DNA of 64,000 bases from DATJOJ01 sp035507035 (lineage in GTDB: Bacteria > Acidobacteriota > Terriglobia > Terriglobales > Acidobacteriaceae). Under the pieces are notes generated by a model. That model saw only the letters and a program-made list of their open reading frames with translations. It searched no databases and was not told where the DNA came from. Made by a program: the position numbers and the translations under genes. The stretch is taken from contig DATJOJ010000048.1 in NCBI GenBank assembly GCA_035507035.1, positions 310,001 through 374,000 of the forward strand, written 5' to 3'. Shown one piece after another: positions 16,576 to 24,842 of this stretch. How positions within the stretch are numbered: the first letter of the stretch is position 1; each line of letters begins with the position of its first letter.

Positions 16576-16656
16576 CTTTACTGTCTAAACCTGAAGTAAG
16601 AATGGCATTCTTTACCGCTGCGGTCAAATGGCCCGCCGCGCCGTTCCCGAAGAGTT

Positions 16657-17316
16657 TTATTTCTTTCGCGAGTAGAGCGCAGCGTACTCTGGAGTCGATT
16701 GTCCCGCCATCAACCTCGGATCATCCACCGTCTTCCCCGGCACCATCTCCAGCGGAATCACTCCCGCCCAAGTGGGAAACGAATAGTCCTCCTCATCGTC
16801 AATCGGCGGCCCTTGCCGCACTTTGGCGGAAAACTCATTGATAGGCAGTCGCATCGCGAGCGTCGCTTTCAACTCCTTTTCATTCGGCTGGCGCGACTCC
16901 ACCCATCGCCCCGGCAAAATGTGCTCGGAGATCGCCCGCAGCGCAGCCAGTTTCTCTTTCGGTTCGTCCACAATGACAGCCGTTCCCAGCACAACCACTG
17001 ACCGGTAATTCATCGAGTGATTAAAGATCGACCGCGCCAACACCAATCCGTCTAACAAAGTTACCGTGACGCAAACCGGCACGCCGCGGTCCAGATTCCG
17101 CAGCATCCGGCTTGCGGCCGAGCCGTGAATATAAAGATTGTCCCCAGACCGGCCGTAGCCCGTTGGAATCACAAACGGCTGCCCATCGGCCACAAATCCC
17201 ACGTGGCAGATGAAACCTTCATCGAGGATCTGGTAAGCAATTTCGCGGTCGTAAACCCCGCGATGCGGCTCGCGCACCACTCGCGTGCGCTCGGTAGGCG
17301 TGTAATTTTCGGGCAT
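16657..17316 (-). CDS. Pyridoxamine 5'-phosphate oxidase-like FMN-binding protein
   Basis: A 219-residue flavin-binding split-barrel protein of the Pyridox_ox_2 / NimA-like group. Diagnostic segments are the N-terminal HRGVYDREIAYQILDEGFICHVGFVADGQPFVIPTGYG, the barrel strand LYIHGSAASRML, and SMNYRSVVVLGTAVIV with the conserved NYRS turn. Members bind FMN; some reduce nitroimidazoles, and most have no known substrate. The ATG at 17316 is preferred over a TTG at 17343. It is a single gene upstream of a probable promoter. Confidence 0.8.
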   Translation of the reverse strand: MPENYTPTERTRVVREPHRGVYDREIAYQILDEGFICHVGFVADGQPFVIPTGYGRSGDNLYIHGSAASRMLRNLDRGVPVCVTVTLLDGLVLARSIFNHSMNYRSVVVLGTAVIVDEPKEKLAALRAISEHILPGRWVESRQPNEKELKATLAMRLPINEFSAKVRQGPPIDDEEDYSFPTWAGVIPLEMVPGKTVDDPRLMAGQSTPEYAALYSRKK

Positions 17317-17390
17317 CCAGCGGAGAACTCCGGCAATCGCCAAGAATGGAAGACCAAAGACGCTAAGAGTGTAGCAGGAAGGCCCCAGAT

Positions 17391-17427
17391 TCTCTGTGCC
17401 CCTCTGTGGCCTTGTGTCTATGTTTTC
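17391..17427. repeat. CACAGAG-type dispersed repeat, site 1
   Basis: The + strand reads CTCTGTGCCCCTCTGTGG and continues TTGTGTC. On the other strand this is the CACAGAGG heptamer family. Similar text recurs at 54057-54092 and 61843-61877. Confidence 0.5.
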
Positions 17428-17435
17428 AAAGAAGT

Positions 17436-18374
17436 TTACGAATCCAGTGTCCGATATCGCTGTTCACGATATATGAGGCTGAAGAGAATCCCCACGACGA
17501 TCAAAGCGATGGGACAGAAGACGCTCGCTTCCGGCCCTACCGTTCCGCCTGTCAGCCATCGCGGCCCGTTAAACGACGCGCTAAATAAATTGTGGTAGGG
17601 CAACAATCCGCTGTCCGGCACGCCATAGAAAAACGTTTGGCCCCAGTCGTACCCCATATGAAATCCCACTGCCCACCACAGATTGCCCCGGCGCCACAGA
17701 AACAGGCAGAAGAGCAGCCCGAACAGCACGACCGACGACTCGCCCAGAATATTCTCCCCGCCGTTGCCCATGTGCGCCGCGCCGAACAAAAGGGAAAGTA
17801 CAACTGCCGAGGGCCAGAAACCCATGCCGGTGGTCAATGTAAATTGCGTATATCCGCGAAAAGAAAATTCTTCGCTCAACCCTACCAGAAGAAACGTCGC
17901 CGTCCACGCCGCGCACGAGGTCAGCACCGTAGTCCCCTTAATCATCGGGCCAGTGAGCCGCACGCCGTGGAAGGCAAAAATCGCCAGCAACGTTCCGCTT
18001 GTGGTCAGAAAACCCCAAAGCAGTCCCACCCAGAAATCTTTCCGCAATGCCTGGTTCGTCGGCAGGCCATAGACGCCAAATTGACGTCCTTCGATCTTGC
18101 TCATGATCCAGGCTGCAATGACGCTATAAAAGAAAAGCGAGCCTTCCAGCAAAGACAGTCGCAAAGGCGTGATTTGATGTACCGAACCGGTGGCCTTCTT
18201 TGCGCCAAACAATCGCGCAATTGCCCCCACGCAGGCCGCAATCGCAATCACCAGCAGGATGTAAATCAAGAACCGCCAGCCCGCTCGCAAGCCGTGCGGT
18301 CCGATGAAAATCTTCTTTGCGCCGGATTGCTGGCGGGGCACGGTCGCATTTTCTGTCGTTAAATTATCCGTCAT
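17436..18374 (-). CDS. CPBP-family intramembrane metalloprotease, copy 1
   Basis: A 312-residue polytopic membrane protein with eight or so hydrophobic segments. The CPBP/Abi motifs are present: GLSEEFSFRGYTQF (EExxxR), LLFGAAHMGNGG (FxxxH) and VGFHMGYDWGQ (the last metal His). Family members cleave prenylated or other membrane substrates. The cytoplasmic N-terminus carries the segment FIGPHGLRAGWRF. The gene is a close paralogue of the next one upstream (18461-19405), with near-identical C-terminal halves, indicating tandem duplication. GGTGGGA precedes the ATG. Confidence 0.88.
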   Translation of the reverse strand: MTDNLTTENATVPRQQSGAKKIFIGPHGLRAGWRFLIYILLVIAIAACVGAIARLFGAKKATGSVHQITPLRLSLLEGSLFFYSVIAAWIMSKIEGRQFGVYGLPTNQALRKDFWVGLLWGFLTTSGTLLAIFAFHGVRLTGPMIKGTTVLTSCAAWTATFLLVGLSEEFSFRGYTQFTLTTGMGFWPSAVVLSLLFGAAHMGNGGENILGESSVVLFGLLFCLFLWRRGNLWWAVGFHMGYDWGQTFFYGVPDSGLLPYHNLFSASFNGPRWLTGGTVGPEASVFCPIALIVVGILFSLIYREQRYRTLDS

Positions 18375-18460
18375 TTAGAAAATCCCACCCTTGTATGACG
18401 TAAACACGCGCACAAAGTTTCGTCAAACAGAATCCGTGAATATCCGTGCAAAATCCGCGG

Positions 18461-19405
18461 CTAAGAAATTACCGTCTGATATCGCGCTTTCCGATATTTC
18501 AGGCTGAACAATATCGCCACTACAGCCAGCACAAGCGGACAGACGAGGCTCGCCTCGGGACCCACCGTCCCGCCCGTCAGCCACCGTGGCCCGTTCAACG
18601 TTACATTGAAGAGGTTGTGCGACGGTGTCAACCCGCTGTTTGGCGCCCCATAGAAGAACGTCTGGCCCCAGTCGTAACCAATATGAAAGCCCACCGCGCA
18701 CCACAGAGTTCCGGTTCGCTTCAGAAACAAACACAATAACAGTCCAAATGCCACCACCGACAGTGCCCCGAGTATGTTCTCCCCCTTATTGCTCAAGTGA
18801 CCCAATCCGAAGAGTCCCGAGAGCACCGCTGCCGCAGGCCAGAAACCTATTCCCATCGTCAGAGTGAACTGCGCATATCCGCGAAACAGGAACTCCTCCG
18901 CGATGGCCGACAGCACGAATGCCCCGGCCCAGGCAGCCGCCGACATCAGAATTGTGGTGCCATGAATCGTTGGCCCGGCGATCTGAAGTCCATGCAGCAG
19001 ATAAATAACCAGCAAGGTTGCGCTGCTGGCGAGAAAGCCGATCCCCGACCCTAAGCACAGCTGCTTGCCAAGTCCCTGTCGCCAGGGCAGGCCATACTGA
19101 CCGATCTTGCGCCCTTCGATTTTGCTCATAACCCAGGCAGCGATGGCGACGATGGGGACGAAAATAGCATCCTGCACCGCGACGCTCCAGGGCGTGAACG
19201 CTTCTGGCGCAAATCCAGCCGGAATCAGAAACCGGAGAATCATCGCTCGCGCTACCGCGCCCATCGCCACCAACATGAGCACGAAAATCGCCAGCCGCCA
19301 TCCCGCGCGCAGGCCATTGGGTCCAACAAAAATTTGCTTGCCGGAATTTGAAGTTGCTCGTCCGTTGATCACCGGATCATGCTTGACGGTTTGAATTGCA
19401 CTCAT
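18461..19405 (-). CDS. CPBP-family intramembrane metalloprotease, copy 2
   Basis: A 314-residue paralogue of the preceding entry. It has the same FVGPNGLRAGWRL opening, IAEEFLFRGYAQF (EExxxR), LFGLGHLSNKGENI and VGFHIGYDWGQTFFYG. The C-terminal segment, PRWLTGGTVGPEAS with a following hydrophobic helix, is shared almost word for word with copy 1. GGGAGGGC lies 9 bases before the ATG at 19405, favouring it over an upstream start 18 codons away. The two copies are separated by 86 bases and are probably one operon. Confidence 0.88.
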   Translation of the reverse strand: MSAIQTVKHDPVINGRATSNSGKQIFVGPNGLRAGWRLAIFVLMLVAMGAVARAMILRFLIPAGFAPEAFTPWSVAVQDAIFVPIVAIAAWVMSKIEGRKIGQYGLPWRQGLGKQLCLGSGIGFLASSATLLVIYLLHGLQIAGPTIHGTTILMSAAAWAGAFVLSAIAEEFLFRGYAQFTLTMGIGFWPAAAVLSGLFGLGHLSNKGENILGALSVVAFGLLLCLFLKRTGTLWCAVGFHIGYDWGQTFFYGAPNSGLTPSHNLFNVTLNGPRWLTGGTVGPEASLVCPLVLAVVAILFSLKYRKARYQTVIS

Positions 19406-19543
19406 GGGTGTGCCCTCCCAACCTGGCGTTTTACGAAGCAGGGAGGGATTAAGTTTCAACGATGGGATATATGCGCAAAATACGCGATTCTTGGGAACTC
19501 TTCGATCGATCCAGGACTTGCGTCGCGTGCCGAATTCTGAAGG

Positions 19544-20467
19544 TCAGCGGGTAATGCCCGACATTTCCTCAGATGAGGTTCGAGTCGCCCAGGCCATCCG
19601 GGGAGTATTGTGAGAAATCCCAAACCTCCCCTTGGCATCCAGCAAAATGATGCCTCCGTGACCCTTCACGCGTGATTCGAGGTAAGCAATGGCTTCGGCC
19701 GCGGCCCATTCCGGCAAATTCCCTGCGCCAATTCGATCGGCGGCCCATTTCGCCAGCACCAGCTTCATGATCGGCTCACCCCAGCCAGTGGTTGACGCCG
19801 CTCCGGTGTGATTGTCCGCGTAGCAACCACACCCAATCAACGACGAATCCCCAAGCCGTCCCGGGGCTTTGTTCAACGTTCCACCGGTAGAAGTCGCCGC
19901 CGCCAGATTGCCGCCGCGATCCAGTGCCACCGCTCCCACCGTGTCATGCGAAAGCGTGGGTGCGAATAGATCTGGCTTCTCTTCCGCCGCATGCGCTTGA
20001 AATTCTCGCAGTCGTTCGATCTCGCGCGGAATGATCAAGTCCTCATTCGGACAGAGATCCATCCCGTGCTGCACCGCAAACTGCTCCGCGCCTTGAGCCA
20101 CGAAGTAAACATGCGGGCTTTCACTCAAGATTTTTCTCGCCGTGCGTATCGGATTGCGCAGGTGCTCAACACAGCCCACGCCGCCAGCTCGTAGCGTCGC
20201 GCCATCCATGATCAGCGCATCGAGTTGCACTCTTCCTTCACGATTCAGAAAGCTGCCCCGCCCGGCGTCAAACGTCTCGTCATCTTCCATGACAACGACC
20301 GCTTCTTCGACTGCATCGAGCGACGAACCGCCGCGACTCAACACATTCCACCCGGCAGCGAGCGCATTGCGCACCCCGTTCAGATGCGCCTCAATCATCT
20401 CATCAGGAATTGCCCAGGCACCACCGTGAACCAGCAGAACAGGATCGATCGCCAAGCTTTCCCCCAC
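19544..20467 (-). CDS. iaaA: Isoaspartyl peptidase / L-asparaginase (Ntn hydrolase)
   Basis: A protein of about 307 residues of the plant-type asparaginase family, which hydrolyses beta-aspartyl dipeptides and Asn. It is made as a precursor that cleaves itself before a Thr. That Thr is seen in LSHDTVGAVALDRGGNLAAATSTGG. Substrate-binding segments GRLGDSSLIGCGCYAD and STTGWGE are intact. The N-terminal VLLVHGGAWAIP and SSLDAVEEAVVVMED match the alpha subunit. A GTG at 20467 is the longest start. A TTG at 20455 with GGGGA 6 bases upstream is equally credible. Confidence 0.87.
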   Translation of the reverse strand: MGESLAIDPVLLVHGGAWAIPDEMIEAHLNGVRNALAAGWNVLSRGGSSLDAVEEAVVVMEDDETFDAGRGSFLNREGRVQLDALIMDGATLRAGGVGCVEHLRNPIRTARKILSESPHVYFVAQGAEQFAVQHGMDLCPNEDLIIPREIERLREFQAHAAEEKPDLFAPTLSHDTVGAVALDRGGNLAAATSTGGTLNKAPGRLGDSSLIGCGCYADNHTGAASTTGWGEPIMKLVLAKWAADRIGAGNLPEWAAAEAIAYLESRVKGHGGIILLDAKGRFGISHNTPRMAWATRTSSEEMSGITR

Positions 20468-20511
20468 AAGCAGTGAACGAATAGTCTAGCATCCGTTACC
20501 CGTGTGAGCGT

Positions 20512-20577
20512 GGGCGTCCTCGCCCGTGCGAGAGTTAGAACGGTGGGATCATGACGGACAGGCGTCACCGTCCGTCA
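20512..20577. repeat. Two short palindromes between iaaA and hslU
   Basis: The first is GGGCG TCCT CGCCC (20512-20525). The second is TGACGGAC-N10-GTCCGTCA (20552-20577). Both resemble the GC-rich palindromes near 58.7 and 60.0 kb. Neither has a T-run on either strand, so they are not clear terminators. Confidence 0.5.
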
Positions 20578-20597
20578 CAAAAAATAAGTGGGGCAAA

Positions 20598-22010
20598 CTA
20601 CAGAATGTACCGCGACAGATCCTGGTCCTTCACAATATCGGCCAGCATTTTGCGCACATAATCGGAATCGATTTTGAACTGCGCGCCCTTTTTGTCCGGG
20701 GCATCGAAGCTGATTTCATCCAGCACCCGCTCCATAATCGTATGCAGCCGGCGCGCGCCAATATTCTCCGTTCCTTCATTCACGCGAAACGCAAAGCGCG
20801 CAATTTCTTCCAGTGCATCCTTAGTAAATTCCAGCTTCACGCCTTCAGTCTCAAGCAGCGCCGTGTACTGCTTCACCAGCGACGACTTCGGCTCCGTCAA
20901 TATCCTGATGAAATCTTCCATCGTCAGCGATTGCAGCTCCACGCGAATCGGAAAGCGTCCTTGCAATTCGGGGATCAGATCGCTCGGCTTAGAAACATGG
21001 AAAGCCCCGGCGGCGATAAATAATATGTGGTCCGTCCGTACCATGCCGTAACGAGTGTTGACCGTCGTTCCTTCCACAATCGGCAGAATGTCGCGCTGCA
21101 CCCCTTCGCGCGAAACGTCCGGCCCATGGCCGCTTTCCCGCCCCGCAATCTTGTCGATTTCGTCGAGGAAGATAATTCCGGAGTCTTCTACACGGTCGAT
21201 CGCAATCCGCGTCACCTGATCCATATCGATCAGCCGCTGTTCTTCCTCCTGGATCAGATACTCGAACGCCTCGTTCACTTTCATCTTCCGTTTCTTGGTG
21301 CGCTGCCCGAAGATGTTCGGCAACATGTCTTTGATATTGACGTCCATCTCCTCCACGCCCTGGTTGGAGATGATTTCGAACGATGGGAAGTTACGTTCCC
21401 GCACATCGATTTCGACCATCCGGTCGTCCAGCTTACCTTCCCGCAACTGCTGCCGCAATTTTTCCCGTGTGCGCGATTGCGAATCACCCGATGACGTCGT
21501 CCCTTCCAGCACAAACCCCGCCTGCGCCGTTTCATTCGGTCGCGGCGACACCGGCGGCAAAAGAATATCCAGCAGCCGCTCTTCTGCGTTTAACTCGGCC
21601 TTATCCGAAACATCCTCCAGCTTCTCTTCTCGCACCATCTCGATCGCGATTTCAACTAGATCGCGAATCATCGACTCCACATCGCGGCCAACATAGCCGA
21701 CTTCGGTAAATTTCGAAGCCTCCACCTTCATGAATGGGGAGTTTGCCAGCTTAGCCAGACGCCGGGCGATCTCGGTTTTGCCCACGCCCGTCGGCCCAAT
21801 CATGATGATGTTTTTGGGAATGATCTCTTCTGACAGCTCCGCCGGCAGCTTCTGCCGCCGCATACGATTTCGCAAAGCAATCGCCACCGAGCGCTTGGCG
21901 TCTTTCTGCCCGACCACGTGCTTGTCCAGTTCCGCAACAATCTCTCGCGGCGTCAGTTCATCCAGCGCAAGCTGTTCTTCTTCGACAGTTCCAGGTAAAT
22001 AAATAGCCAT
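20598..22010 (-). CDS. hslU: HslU, ATPase subunit of the HslVU protease
   Basis: A 470-residue AAA+ unfoldase that feeds substrates to HslV. Seen: LDKHVVGQKDAKRSVAIALRNRMRR, Walker A GPTGVGKTEIARRLAKL (residues 72-79), the pore loop GYVGRDVE, the intermediate domain at about 110-240, Walker B GIIFLDEIDKIA near 283, and sensor segments RFPIRVEL and ENIGARRLHTIMERV. The C-terminus DLSRYIL is the conserved tail that inserts into HslV. Length is usual for the family. It lies 97 bases downstream of hslV in the same direction, so this is the classic hslVU operon. Confidence 0.97.
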   Translation of the reverse strand: MAIYLPGTVEEEQLALDELTPREIVAELDKHVVGQKDAKRSVAIALRNRMRRQKLPAELSEEIIPKNIIMIGPTGVGKTEIARRLAKLANSPFMKVEASKFTEVGYVGRDVESMIRDLVEIAIEMVREEKLEDVSDKAELNAEERLLDILLPPVSPRPNETAQAGFVLEGTTSSGDSQSRTREKLRQQLREGKLDDRMVEIDVRERNFPSFEIISNQGVEEMDVNIKDMLPNIFGQRTKKRKMKVNEAFEYLIQEEEQRLIDMDQVTRIAIDRVEDSGIIFLDEIDKIAGRESGHGPDVSREGVQRDILPIVEGTTVNTRYGMVRTDHILFIAAGAFHVSKPSDLIPELQGRFPIRVELQSLTMEDFIRILTEPKSSLVKQYTALLETEGVKLEFTKDALEEIARFAFRVNEGTENIGARRLHTIMERVLDEISFDAPDKKGAQFKIDSDYVRKMLADIVKDQDLSRYIL

Positions 22011-22080
22011 AAGATACTCACGTGGGAACGGCCGCCCCCGGGCCGTTCGTGTCGAGCGTCAGCCCGATGATTTCGCCATC

Positions 22081-22103
22081 GACCAAGGACGGACGACCAA
22101 CGG
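22081..22103. repeat. GACCAA-type dispersed repeat between hslV and hslU
   Basis: The text GACCAAGGACGGACGACCAA followed by CG is a close match to the segment inserted in dnaG (50170-50205). It lies immediately after the hslV stop. Confidence 0.55.
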
Positions 22104-22107
22104 CGTA

Positions 22108-22650
22108 TTACAACTCCTCGATTGTTACCTTGTCATTTGTATAGATGCACATCTTGCCCGCAATCTTCATGGCTTCTTCGGCAATCTGACGCGCCGAAAG
22201 CTGCGTTTGCTCCGCCAGCGCCTGCGCCGCCGATTGCGCATACGGCCCGCCGCTGCCAATCGCCGCAATCCCCCCGTCCGGCTCGATCACGTCTCCCTGC
22301 CCACTCAACAAAAACGTCTGCTCTTTGTCGGAAACCAGCAGCAAAGCCTCGAGATGCCGCAAGAACTTGTCGGTCCGCCAATCCTTTGCCAATTCCACCG
22401 CGGCTCTGCCCAAATTGCCATGATATTGCTCGAGTTTCGCTTCGAAGCGGCTAAAAAGCGAAAATGCATCCGCGGTTGAACCCGCGAAACCAGCTAGAAT
22501 CTTATCCTGATACAGGCGCCGGATTTTCTTCGCCGTATGCTTGATAACTGCTTCGCCGAGCGTGACTTGACCGTCACCGGCCATGACAACATTTCCGTTT
22601 CGGCGCACACAGAGAACGGTTGTCGATCGGATTAGACGTTTCCTGGGCAT
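22108..22650 (-). CDS. hslV: HslV, proteolytic subunit of the HslVU protease
   Basis: A 180-residue threonine protease subunit. The mature N-terminus normally begins with the catalytic Thr. Here the Thr pair follows nine residues (MPRKRLIRS, then TTVLCVRRNGNVVMAGDGQVTLG), so a short propeptide must be removed. Other family segments are intact: KIRRLYQDKILAGFAGSTADAFSLF and GGIAAIGSGGPYAQSAAQAL. The family is self-compartmentalising and forms two hexameric rings. No other start after the nine residues is available, so the extension is real. It is the first gene of the hslVU operon. Confidence 0.95.
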   Translation of the reverse strand: MPRKRLIRSTTVLCVRRNGNVVMAGDGQVTLGEAVIKHTAKKIRRLYQDKILAGFAGSTADAFSLFSRFEAKLEQYHGNLGRAAVELAKDWRTDKFLRHLEALLLVSDKEQTFLLSGQGDVIEPDGGIAAIGSGGPYAQSAAQALAEQTQLSARQIAEEAMKIAGKMCIYTNDKVTIEEL

Positions 22651-22752
22651 GAAGACAATCTTTGATTATAGCAGTGCAGCGCGGGGAGCACCGATCCACC
22701 GCACCAAAAGCCGTTTCGGTTTAAAGTCTTGAACGAAAAGAGAAGGCGAGTC

Positions 22753-22980
22753 ATGAAGGCGGAGATCACTGCAGTCCACTTGTTGTGGTTTGTCCACGAG
22801 GAAGCCGAGGGAAACGACGAAGCGTTGTTGATTGGTGTTTATTCCACCGAAGAGAAAGCCAAAGCTGCCATTCAGCGCTTGAGGGACAAGCCAGGTTTCT
22901 GCAGGCAAGCGGAGGGATTCCAAATCCACACATACGAGGTAGATCACGACCACTGGACCGACGGGTATATCGTTAAGTAA
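22753..22980 (+). CDS. DUF7336-like small protein
   Basis: A 75-residue protein of the pattern VHLLWFVHEEAEGNDEALLIGVYSTEEKAKAAIQRLRDKPGF, ending YEVDHDHWTDGY. This matches small DUF7336-type proteins, an alpha/beta fold of unknown role often found singly. GAAGG lies 6 bases before the ATG at 22753, which is preferred over one 8 codons upstream. No signal peptide or catalytic motif is seen. Confidence 0.75.
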   Translation: MKAEITAVHLLWFVHEEAEGNDEALLIGVYSTEEKAKAAIQRLRDKPGFCRQAEGFQIHTYEVDHDHWTDGYIVK

Positions 22981-23068
22981 CCTCGATCGTCCTTTTTGAC
23001 GCCCTATTCCCCCCCTGTTAGACTTAGCCTTTGTCGCCCACCTCAATTAATCACTAGAAGGGAAGTTC

Positions 23069-23794
23069 GTGCGCGCCCAAACCCGCCATCAACTGAAACA
23101 GGACCGCTTTAGCCAGGTCACGCTCGACGCGGCCGAGAAGACCGTCGATTGGTCGGTCGCACACCAGAAAAACCTCACCATCGCCGGCATTGTAGTTGCC
23201 ATCGTCGTCGCCCTGGGCATCGGCGGCTGGTATTACCTCCAGCAACAAGACGTCAAGGCGAGCGTCGAATTCAGCGCCGCCGTCCGCACCTTGAATACTC
23301 CGGTGCGTCCGCCCAACATGCCACCCCAGCCGGATCAGCCTAGTTTTGCCAGCTCCAGGGAGCGGGCAACCGCCGCGCACAAGCAGTTCCAGGAGATTGT
23401 TAGCAGGTATCCGTTTACCCACGCTTCTGACTTCGCCCATTACTTCCTCGGCCTCACCTCTGCTGACATGGGCGACAACACCGCTGCCGAGGCGGAACTA
23501 CAGAAGGTCGCTGCCTATCACAACTCGGACCTCTCATCCCTCGCCAAGTTTGCCTTGGCTTCCGTTTACCGCAACACCAATCGCAACGCCCAAGCAATCG
23601 ATCTTTACAAGCAGATCATCGCCAAACCGACCATATCTGTCCCCAAAACAACCGCCCAGGTCGAGCTGGCTGCCACTTATCAATCTGCGAATCAGCCTCT
23701 CGAGGCCAAGCGGGTCTATGAGCAGATTCAAAAGGAAAATCCGTCGAGCCCGGTCGCGCAGCTCGCCACGCAGAAATTGCAGGAGTTGAAGTAA
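23069..23794 (+). CDS. YfgM-like TPR membrane protein
   Basis: A 241-residue protein from a GTG start, preceded by AGAAGGGAA. It has a short cytoplasmic part (RHQLKQDRFSQVTLDAAEKTVDWSVAHQK), one transmembrane helix (residues about 34-56, LTIAGIVVAIVVALGIGGWYYL) and a periplasmic tetratricopeptide domain of about four helix pairs (FPFTH.., AEAELQKVAAYH, AIDLYKQIIAKP, AKRVYEQIQKENPSSP). The layout matches YfgM/BamD-like chaperone-associated proteins, which help substrates leaving the Sec translocon. Function is inferred from the architecture only. Confidence 0.75.
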   Translation: MRAQTRHQLKQDRFSQVTLDAAEKTVDWSVAHQKNLTIAGIVVAIVVALGIGGWYYLQQQDVKASVEFSAAVRTLNTPVRPPNMPPQPDQPSFASSRERATAAHKQFQEIVSRYPFTHASDFAHYFLGLTSADMGDNTAAEAELQKVAAYHNSDLSSLAKFALASVYRNTNRNAQAIDLYKQIIAKPTISVPKTTAQVELAATYQSANQPLEAKRVYEQIQKENPSSPVAQLATQKLQELK

Positions 23795-23803
23795 ACCCGG
23801 GAA

Positions 23804-24703
23804 TCAGTGTAGCCGAAAAACTAACCAGAGAATCGCTACGACGGTCGTCATAACTGCGGCAAGGTAACAAACAGAAGCAAACCAGCCGTGCTCCACCACT
23901 GTCCCCTGCTGTGAGAGAAATAATGTAGCATCGTTTTCCGTCTCTTCTACAACCTCTGTCTTCTTCCCCTTTTCGCAATCGAAGCAAAGGGCTCGAGTTG
24001 CTGAGACCGGAAATCCGCAGCCGGAGCATCGCTGAATTTGACCAACCTGTCCGCTCAAATCGGGCGCGATTCTCCTGTTTGACGTTTCTCCTTTGGCTTC
24101 CTCATCCTCACCATTGACCTCAGTTTCGCCCGCGGCCTCCCGCGCAACCTGGGTCGCAGCATCAGCGCATTCCAATGCCGTCAGCGCCATTTGCGACAAG
24201 CGCTCGAGCACGGCTACATCGCGCTCTTCAAAGGCGTGACTCCTTTCAGCCAGCAGCTCAAACACGCCAATCGTTTCCCGCTGTCTCACCAGCGGTGTCA
24301 CCATCATCGACTTCACACCGAGAGCGCGACAACTCTCTTGATCCACCCGTTGATCGCTTCCCGCATCGTCGCAGCGCAAAACTTGCTGCTTGCGAATACT
24401 CTCCGCCGTCAGTCCCGAGTCCACTTGCAGCGTTGTTTCCACCTGCGGTGCCGTGGGGCCCGCACTGGCCCGCCAGATCATCTCCTCGCCCTCCCGCAAA
24501 GCGATGGCCGCACCCGACGCTCCCATCACGTACTGCGCCCGTTCTGCAAGCAACTGCAGTGCGCTATCCAGATCGAGTTGCGCCGCTGCCTGCAGCGATT
24601 GGCTGTCATCTTCTGCAGGCAATTGCAGGAGATCCGTCAAGCTCGGCAGCGCCGACACTCCGCCGAACGACTGACCCTGCATCAGAGTGGAGCTCTGTTC
24701 CAT
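23804..24703 (-). CDS. GAF-domain membrane protein with zinc ribbon
   Basis: A 299-residue protein with an unusual order. Residues 40-190 form a GAF sensor (LDSALQLLAERAQYVMGASGAAIAL, then VKSMMVTPLVRQRETIGVFELLAE). A charged linker follows. Residues about 225-250 hold a CxxC...CxxC zinc ribbon (RCSGCGFPVSATRALCFDCEKG). A C-terminal transmembrane helix comes last (WFASVCYLAAVMTTVVAILWLV). Output domains are missing, so it may pass a signal through protein contacts. It is convergent with the YfgM-like gene. The GAF ligand cannot be guessed. Confidence 0.75.
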   Translation of the reverse strand: MEQSSTLMQGQSFGGVSALPSLTDLLQLPAEDDSQSLQAAAQLDLDSALQLLAERAQYVMGASGAAIALREGEEMIWRASAGPTAPQVETTLQVDSGLTAESIRKQQVLRCDDAGSDQRVDQESCRALGVKSMMVTPLVRQRETIGVFELLAERSHAFEERDVAVLERLSQMALTALECADAATQVAREAAGETEVNGEDEEAKGETSNRRIAPDLSGQVGQIQRCSGCGFPVSATRALCFDCEKGKKTEVVEETENDATLFLSQQGTVVEHGWFASVCYLAAVMTTVVAILWLVFRLH

Positions 24704-24842
24704 TCAAGTTTTCCGCGCTGATTCTGCCGCGCTGATTTTCCAATGAAAGACAAATCTTATCGTGGAGTTCGTCGTGCGGATGTGCCCGGTTACCCTGGAG
24801 TGCTCGCCGAAGGTCCTAGTCCAAAAGTTTGCTCGCCGAGAT

